NCBI GenBank assembly: GCA_938083015.1
Contig: CALKCX010000006.1
Span: 1-37,445, forward strand
Reading direction: 5' to 3'
From: an uncultured Microcaldota archaeon
GTDB taxonomy: Archaea > Micrarchaeota > Micrarchaeia > Anstonellales > J096
Length of the DNA: 37,445 nt
In this document: piece by piece, positions 33,003 through 37,445 of the stretch
Layout: each line of letters opens with the position of its first letter
How positions within the stretch are numbered: position 1 is the first letter of the stretch
The notes under the pieces: generated by a model
The model's database searches: none
What the model saw: only the letters and a program-made list of their open reading frames with translations
What the model was told of the DNA's origin: nothing
Position numbers and translations under genes: made by a program

Positions 33003-33689
33003 ATGAATACAAAGCTAGGTGATAGCGTTGTTTTATTGAATCAAAATTTAAGAGCACCTAGCATAGCAATCCCCGATACTAATATATTGTTAGGCGTAAT
33101 GATAGATACTCTTAAATCAGGATCAGATGATCATAATGAATATCTATTGCGTCTTATTAAAATAGCTAGAAAACATCCAATGCTTATACACCCAATCGCT
33201 CTAGGGGAGATGAGAGATAATTTAAGAAGAGCTTTAAAACAAAACAATATGTCAGATAGATATAATCAAGCTGAAAAGATTTGTGGGGAGCTTATGACAA
33301 AAATGAACGGTTATTTAAATAAAAATCTTATAAATCAATTACAAGGTATATTAAATTTATTAGGTAGAGATGTATTAGATAGTATATATTCGACTGAACG
33401 TAATATAAAAATTATACACCAAGAGAGAATTACATATGAAGAACTACATAGATCGCATTTTGACACATATCTTATATTTATGGCCGTTTTATTTAAGAGT
33501 GAATTTAAAGAATTACAAAAATTATTTGGTATTGTTGATTCTAGATTTGAATCTTATGAAACACAAGCTGGACGTATATTAGTGTTCCCCACAATATATG
33601 ATGGCCTATATCCTAAGGAATTGTTTAAAGCAAACATTATCGTGATTAGCAATGACAACACCTTGATTAATTTTCTAAAATCACAATGA
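33003..33689 (+). CDS. PIN-domain-like ribonuclease
   Basis: A 228-residue protein with the acidic pattern of PIN nucleases: IPDTNILLG (Asp25, Asn27), ALGEMRDNL (Glu69), HFDTYLIFMAVL (Asp154) and VISNDNTLINFL (Asp218). The strands before Asp25 and Asp218 are hydrophobic, as in the fold. A helical insertion at about 80-140 makes it longer than toxin-type VapC (about 130). There is no antitoxin gene beside it. Its stop overlaps the start of an RNA ligase gene (ATGA), so the two proteins are translationally coupled and probably act on the same RNA. PIN assignment is from motif order only. Confidence 0.75.
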   Translation: MNTKLGDSVVLLNQNLRAPSIAIPDTNILLGVMIDTLKSGSDDHNEYLLRLIKIARKHPMLIHPIALGEMRDNLRRALKQNNMSDRYNQAEKICGELMTKMNGYLNKNLINQLQGILNLLGRDVLDSIYSTERNIKIIHQERITYEELHRSHFDTYLIFMAVLFKSEFKELQKLFGIVDSRFESYETQAGRILVFPTIYDGLYPKELFKANIIVISNDNTLINFLKSQ

Positions 33690-34276
33690 TTTATATTAAA
33701 CCTCTTAGATTACCTATTGGACATAGAATAAAAAGTAAAAAGTATATGACAGAAGCTCAGGCAAATGATTTATTTAGTAATCATCTGGTTGTAGAAGAAA
33801 AGATGGATGGAAAGCATACAGCAATAACATTAGATGGTCTTATTCTATTCGTTGAAGATTTGAAATATAGAAGGACAATTCCTTATGTAGTACCAGCTAG
33901 ATACTGTTTATTTGATATATATGATTTGAAGAGACAATTAATACTTGGTAGATCTAGTAAAGAAATGGTTTTCTATATGCTATTAGAAAAATACCCCGAA
34001 TTAATTAATAAAATGTTTCTCGTTAGAAAAATAGCTGATTTAGGTCCTAATATTGATTGGAAAACAGTTATACCGAAACTTGCAGCACAGAGTTCACCTT
34101 ATGTTGAACATGGAATGATGGAAGGAGTTGTTGTAAAGTTAGCACACGATACACCTATACTTAATATACCTAATCCAATATCCGGAAAATTTATTAATCA
34201 AGAATTCTATAATAGAATGACACCTAGTAAGATAACGGGAATGAATAAAATAAACCCATTATTTACAACCTACTAA
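33686..34276 (+). CDS. Minimal ATP-dependent RNA ligase
   Basis: A 196-residue protein with the nucleotidyltransferase motifs of the RNA ligase family: motif I VVEEKMDGKHT with the predicted adenylated Lys39, motif III YCLFDIYDL (Phe76, Asp77), motif IV MEGVVVKL (Glu146, Lys151), and a GKFINQEF segment (167-174) like the motif V end of RNA_ligase (Rnl2-like) proteins. It consists almost only of the catalytic domain, with no C-terminal domain like that of T4 Rnl2 or the archaeal Rnl3 circularising ligases. It would seal RNA ends through AMP transfer. Its ATG overlaps the PIN-nuclease stop, and its 3' end overlaps the convergent pilin gene by 18 bases. A DNA or capping activity is less likely given length and motifs. 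Confidence 0.82.
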   Translation: MIYIKPLRLPIGHRIKSKKYMTEAQANDLFSNHLVVEEKMDGKHTAITLDGLILFVEDLKYRRTIPYVVPARYCLFDIYDLKRQLILGRSSKEMVFYMLLEKYPELINKMFLVRKIADLGPNIDWKTVIPKLAAQSSPYVEHGMMEGVVVKLAHDTPILNIPNPISGKFINQEFYNRMTPSKITGMNKINPLFTTY

Positions 34277-34654
34277 CTCGACTTCAAGTATTGTGTTATT
34301 ATATATTAAATATCTTTTTGAGCTTAGCTTAATACTACTATTACGACAAGATTCAGCTCCAATTATTATACCATTAATGTATAAATCAATATTAATAGAA
34401 CCGTTTAATATGTTTTCTACTCTTATTTTTCTTAGTAATATTGTGTTCATATCCGCCATATGGCCTTTTTCATCTAATATACCAATTTGTGAGAACATTA
34501 TTCTATTTGCTTCTATAAAATTCATCTTAAATAATTCATACTCAAATATAGATCTTAGATTTGAATTATTCAATATAAGTATTATCAACCCTACTATTAG
34601 AACAAACCCTATTACAGAATTGATCAAATCCAGACTAAGTACCTGTCCTTTCAT
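34259..34654 (-). CDS. Pilin-like protein, class III signal peptide
   Basis: 131 residues starting MKGQVLSLDLINSVIG and followed by a hydrophobic helix (about 14-30). Archaeal prepilin peptidase would cut between Gly3 and Gln4. The rest is a small beta-rich globular domain with two cysteines (SCRNSS, VGCK) that may form a disulfide. Last gene of a five-gene operon, 4 bases after the preceding one. Probably a minor pilin or pilus-assembly component; not an archaellin by size and context. Confidence 0.78.
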   Translation of the reverse strand: MKGQVLSLDLINSVIGFVLIVGLIILILNNSNLRSIFEYELFKMNFIEANRIMFSQIGILDEKGHMADMNTILLRKIRVENILNGSINIDLYINGIIIGAESCRNSSIKLSSKRYLIYNNTILEVELVGCK

Positions 34655-34658
34655 ATTC

Positions 34659-35096
34659 TCACCGTATATTTAACATCCGTATGCCGTTATTCGTAATATT
34701 GATTGTAAGTAAATAGCTTCTACCTCCTTCTAAAATTACTTGACTTATATTTAAGACAACATCTCTGAAATGCAATTGACTAGAATATGTAATGTTATTA
34801 TCAAGATTAATATAAATATTCAATATTCCGGCCGTGTTATTATATACCAAACTAATATTATAGTTATGGCCATTTATTTTGTTAGGTAATTCTAATACTT
34901 GATAACCTCCAGGTCCTAATCTTTGTACAGATATAAATTTAGTCTTTATATATTGTTCTACTGCGTATAGATTTGCTCTTTGGGCCTCAAATGCACGATC
35001 TTGTATATATTGGAATATTATATATATTACGCCAGCTACTCCTATAAAAAGAATTATATAATAAAATATATTTTCTATTGCCGCCTGTCCCTTCAT
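34659..35096 (-). CDS. Pilin-like protein, class III signal peptide
   Basis: 145 residues starting MKGQAAIENIFYYIIL, the best match in the set to the class III consensus (KGQ followed by a glutamate at +5). A hydrophobic helix spans about 10-30, then a beta-rich domain with several Asn-x-Ser/Thr sequons (YNISLVYNNTAG). Its ATG overlaps the preceding gene's stop by 4 bases. It is the most likely major subunit of the filament encoded here, but no archaellum genes are in view to confirm the type. Confidence 0.82.
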   Translation of the reverse strand: MKGQAAIENIFYYIILFIGVAGVIYIIFQYIQDRAFEAQRANLYAVEQYIKTKFISVQRLGPGGYQVLELPNKINGHNYNISLVYNNTAGILNIYINLDNNITYSSQLHFRDVVLNISQVILEGGRSYLLTINITNNGIRMLNIR

Positions 35097-35467
35097 CTAG
35101 AAACACCTATTGTAAAATTTCCAGAATTACAAGCTAAGTTAAATTTAAATAAGCTGCCATTCATCCTATATCCTTGAAAGTGTACGTCTTTTATATAAAC
35201 AACCCCGAATTTTCCCTCTATTCTATTTCCATCTATGATTACATCTGTACCAAAATTATGTTCAAATGTAACATTAAAGTTATTACAACTAACCATGGCC
35301 ATTTTTTTATACTCAATAATTCTATTGTAAAATTCGTATACAGATGCTGACTGCACTATAGGATCTATATCCGATTTTATATAAATAAATGCCCCCAATA
35401 CTAATAGAGATAATAACATAATAATGGATGTAAGTATTAATAATTCTAGACCTACTTGTGCATTCAT
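35093..35467 (-). CDS. Pilin-like protein, MNAQVGLE signal
   Basis: 124 residues starting MNAQVGLELLILTSIIM. The Ala-Gln pair followed by a Glu and a hydrophobic helix (about 8-30) resembles a class III signal with Asn-Ala in place of Lys-Gly. The exported domain carries two cysteines (SCNNF, ACNSG) that could be disulfide-bonded. The gene overlaps the next by 4 bases and follows the 476-residue gene with a single intervening base. Confidence 0.75.
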   Translation of the reverse strand: MNAQVGLELLILTSIIMLLSLLVLGAFIYIKSDIDPIVQSASVYEFYNRIIEYKKMAMVSCNNFNVTFEHNFGTDVIIDGNRIEGKFGVVYIKDVHFQGYRMNGSLFKFNLACNSGNFTIGVSR

Positions 35468-35468
35468 A

Positions 35469-36899
35469 TTAATTCAATAATAATACCCAAATGCCCAATG
35501 TATTAGCTAGTTCTTCTGATATTCTCGTAGGTTGATTACATTCTAATTTACATCCAGCTAGTCCTCTAATACGTTTACCTGGTTTTGAAGAGTATCTTTC
35601 TGATAGAATAGATGATAAAGAATTATGAATAAAATCATCTTCGATTAAAATAATATCAATTCCATATGTACTGTTCATATTATGGCCTTGTTGTAAAAAT
35701 CTCTGGACATACGATGGGGCCTGATTAGAAAGCTTAAAATAATATCCACAATTAACAAAATCTCTTAGATCTTCTATTCTGTATAGAGAACCTCCTGATT
35801 TAGAAAAAATATCTCCGGTTGGATTGTTAGTTAGAATAAGTATTGTTTTATTATTGTAATCATTAATATCAAGAGGGAGTTGATTATTATGTATTGCTAT
35901 CCAAGGCTTATTAGTCGGATGAATAGATGATATTAAATTGCATTGATAGTTATATCCTATAATAGATCCATTTTGATCATATATCGGTATAGCTTCTTCT
36001 TGATGTCTAATATCATTAAATATGTCTATCTCGGTATCGTTACCATCTAATAAAGTATACATTGGATTTGAATATCTACAATTTCTACTAGTCTTATATT
36101 CAAAATTAGTAATTATAAATCCGTGAACATTAGGGTTGTCTTTATGCTGTCTTACATAGGCAAAATCGCCCATTAATATATTTGGTTCATCATTATCTCG
36201 AATCTCTCTAATATCTGTAAATACTCTGCCATATACCCAACCTTGTCCAAATCCAGATATACTAGCAAGATATATAGATGGATTGTCTCTTACAAATATA
36301 GCTGGGTAGTTGCCATTAAGATTTATATTTTGTCTTTTTGCGTATCTCATAAATAAAGGATCTGGCATTCCGTTTATATCAAAAATATTATTATTGCTAT
36401 TGATTACAACATTCTTTCCAGTTTTATTATAGATATCATAAATTAACAATTCTATTGAATAATTATAAGTTAATTTATCATAATCTGTTTGAGCTATTTC
36501 AAGATTAGCATTTGTTACATTTATCAATATACCCCTCATATTAGCGTCTTGAGAAATTTTATCTATCAAACCTATTACAGATATATTACTAATAAGTCTA
36601 TCGTATCTACCATATATTGTAAGGTTTTTTACAGCTTCATAAAATTCTATTTCATTTCTAAAAGGATTATCAACAGAATAATTAGTAAGAAGCAATAAGT
36701 TATAAGTAAGAGATATATTGAAGGAATCTTTAAAGAAGTCTTCATTTAGATTTTCTATTGTAAACACAATAGCTTGAGATCTAAACATCTCGTTATAAAA
36801 TTCATTAACATTCTTAGAAGCCTCTGCATTTAAATAAATTATTATCATGGCCGATACTAATATTAGTAAAGCAAATAATGTATATACGTAAGCTTTCAT
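35469..36899 (-). CDS. Large exported protein of the pilin operon
   Basis: 476 residues with an N-terminal hydrophobic helix (MKAYVYTLFALLILVSAMIII). It lacks KGQ but otherwise looks like a pilin-type anchor. The helical segment after it (NAEASKNVNEFYNEMFRSQ) is typical of pseudopilins. The long exported part has many Asn-x-Ser/Thr sites and clustered cysteines near the end (GCKLECNQ). The ATG overlaps the preceding gene's stop (ATGA). The size suggests a filament-tip or adhesin subunit, by analogy with large minor pilins elsewhere; this is inference. Confidence 0.75.
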   Translation of the reverse strand: MKAYVYTLFALLILVSAMIIIYLNAEASKNVNEFYNEMFRSQAIVFTIENLNEDFFKDSFNISLTYNLLLLTNYSVDNPFRNEIEFYEAVKNLTIYGRYDRLISNISVIGLIDKISQDANMRGILINVTNANLEIAQTDYDKLTYNYSIELLIYDIYNKTGKNVVINSNNNIFDINGMPDPLFMRYAKRQNINLNGNYPAIFVRDNPSIYLASISGFGQGWVYGRVFTDIREIRDNDEPNILMGDFAYVRQHKDNPNVHGFIITNFEYKTSRNCRYSNPMYTLLDGNDTEIDIFNDIRHQEEAIPIYDQNGSIIGYNYQCNLISSIHPTNKPWIAIHNNQLPLDINDYNNKTILILTNNPTGDIFSKSGGSLYRIEDLRDFVNCGYYFKLSNQAPSYVQRFLQQGHNMNSTYGIDIILIEDDFIHNSLSSILSERYSSKPGKRIRGLAGCKLECNQPTRISEELANTLGIWVLLLN

Positions 36900-37375
36900 C
36901 TTGATACAATCACCTTAACATAACCATATAATAAATAATCATCATATCTATTGAGAATATCGTCTAGTCTTTGATTTGAATATACACGACATCTATATAC
37001 TGGATCACCATTTTGATCAGTATTTCTACAGCTTTTATAATAATACATAGGTTCTTTATCAATAATATTTTTTGTCTGTTTACTTACAGGTAATGTAACG
37101 ACAACACCTATTTCTTCTCCAAGACTTTGATTACCACATACATGTCTATCATTGTATATAACTTTATACTTATAATTGCCTAATATGTTATGAACCATAG
37201 AACAATTGTTACTATTGGCATAAACTCTAGCTGCATCCTCAGCAAGTAAAAGCAAATTATACACATCATAATTAGGAGAAGTAGAGAATGTGTTTGAATA
37301 TATTAGTATGACTAACATTAATATCATTATCGAAGCTATTGCTATATCATAAGTAAATGTCAGGCCTTTCATCAT
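36896..37375 (-). CDS. Pilin-like protein, first gene of the operon
   Basis: About 159 residues starting MMKGLTFTYDIAIASIMIL, with a hydrophobic helix at about 10-30. KGL replaces KGQ. The frame also has an ATG at 37393. TTTAAA boxes at 37398-37403 and 37417-37422 fit 37375 and 37393 respectively, so the start is uncertain, though the pilin signal begins at 37375 or 37372. The exported domain has cysteines (NNCSMV, HVCGN, SCRN, YRCRV). Operon leader; its stop overlaps the next start by 4 bases. Confidence 0.75.
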   Translation of the reverse strand: MMKGLTFTYDIAIASIMILMLVILIYSNTFSTSPNYDVYNLLLLAEDAARVYANSNNCSMVHNILGNYKYKVIYNDRHVCGNQSLGEEIGVVVTLPVSKQTKNIIDKEPMYYYKSCRNTDQNGDPVYRCRVYSNQRLDDILNRYDDYLLYGYVKVIVSR

Positions 37376-37397
37376 TTTATATTTTAATAACATAATA

Positions 37398-37422
37398 TTT
37401 AAAGTTTTATTGTTTTTTAAAC
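37398..37422 (-). promoter_or_regulatory. Promoter of the pilin operon, two TATA boxes
   Basis: TTTAAA at 37398-37403 is centred 25.5 bp upstream of the ATG at 37375. TTTAAA at 37417-37422, within TTTTTTAAAC, lies about 26 bp upstream of the ATG at 37393. Either or both could be used, giving two possible start sites for the operon. I see nothing else in the remaining 23 bases to the window's edge. Confidence 0.5.
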
Positions 37423-37445
37423 ACTCATTTTAACATTAACGAAAC

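Noticed and set aside
33003-33689. VapC-type toxin
   Set aside because: It is far longer than VapC, has no antitoxin gene and is coupled to an RNA ligase.
34659-35096. Archaellin (flagellin)
   Set aside because: The MKGQ signal fits, but it is short and no fla/arl machinery is nearby; a pilus is the safer reading.

Overview
The window reads as a compact, AT-rich archaeal chromosome segment, most likely from a reduced-genome DPANN-type archaeon. The archaeal marker genes are GatE, PCNA, RFC large subunit, aIF2-gamma, ribosomal protein eS6, Cbf5, archaeal CMP kinase and class III (MKGQ) pilin signals. The signs of reduction are near-complete coding density (no gene-free stretch over 300 bases), many 1-65 nt gene overlaps, shortened versions of several housekeeping proteins, and a tRNA-Ile with anticodon UAU. 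That anticodon is known from Nanoarchaeum equitans but not from most archaea. The exact lineage cannot be fixed from the sequence alone.

Layout. 1-2406: a left-truncated helical protein, a second unknown and a PduO-type cobalamin adenosyltransferase, all overlapping. 2391-8 kb: gatE and PCNA, divergent from one shared TATA box, then tRNA-Ser, a possible winged-helix protein, SppA and an m5C RNA methyltransferase. 7.75-13.4 kb: isoleucyl-tRNA synthetase, a three-gene operon headed by a divergent RFC large subunit, and two small unknowns. 13.4-16.9 kb: tRNA-Arg, a membrane protein, a Cys/His small protein, a stand-alone asparagine-synthetase-like domain, a TatD nuclease and a zincin. 16.9-25.5 kb: an information-processing block of aIF2-gamma, eS6, Cbf5, CMP kinase, topoisomerase I, tRNA-Leu, SMC, tRNA-Asp, a HAD phosphatase and an intron-containing tRNA-Ile.

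The right third is cell-surface territory. A HAD-nucleotidyltransferase fusion and an APH-like kinase converge on a GT2-like glycosyltransferase, which sits in an operon behind a 1438-residue membrane-anchored beta-helix surface protein. At the far right is a five-gene operon of pilin-like proteins. Between these two surface loci, on the opposite strand, is a translationally coupled pair: a PIN-type nuclease and a minimal ATP-dependent RNA ligase. This pair is the best candidate for an undescribed RNA cut-and-join system in the window.

Expression signals are unusually regular. Most transcription units carry a TTTAAA box centred about 20-28 bp before the start codon or mature tRNA 5' end, so most mRNAs should be leaderless. 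Several divergent pairs appear to share one symmetric TTTAAA box. Start codons were chosen with this rule where alternatives exist.
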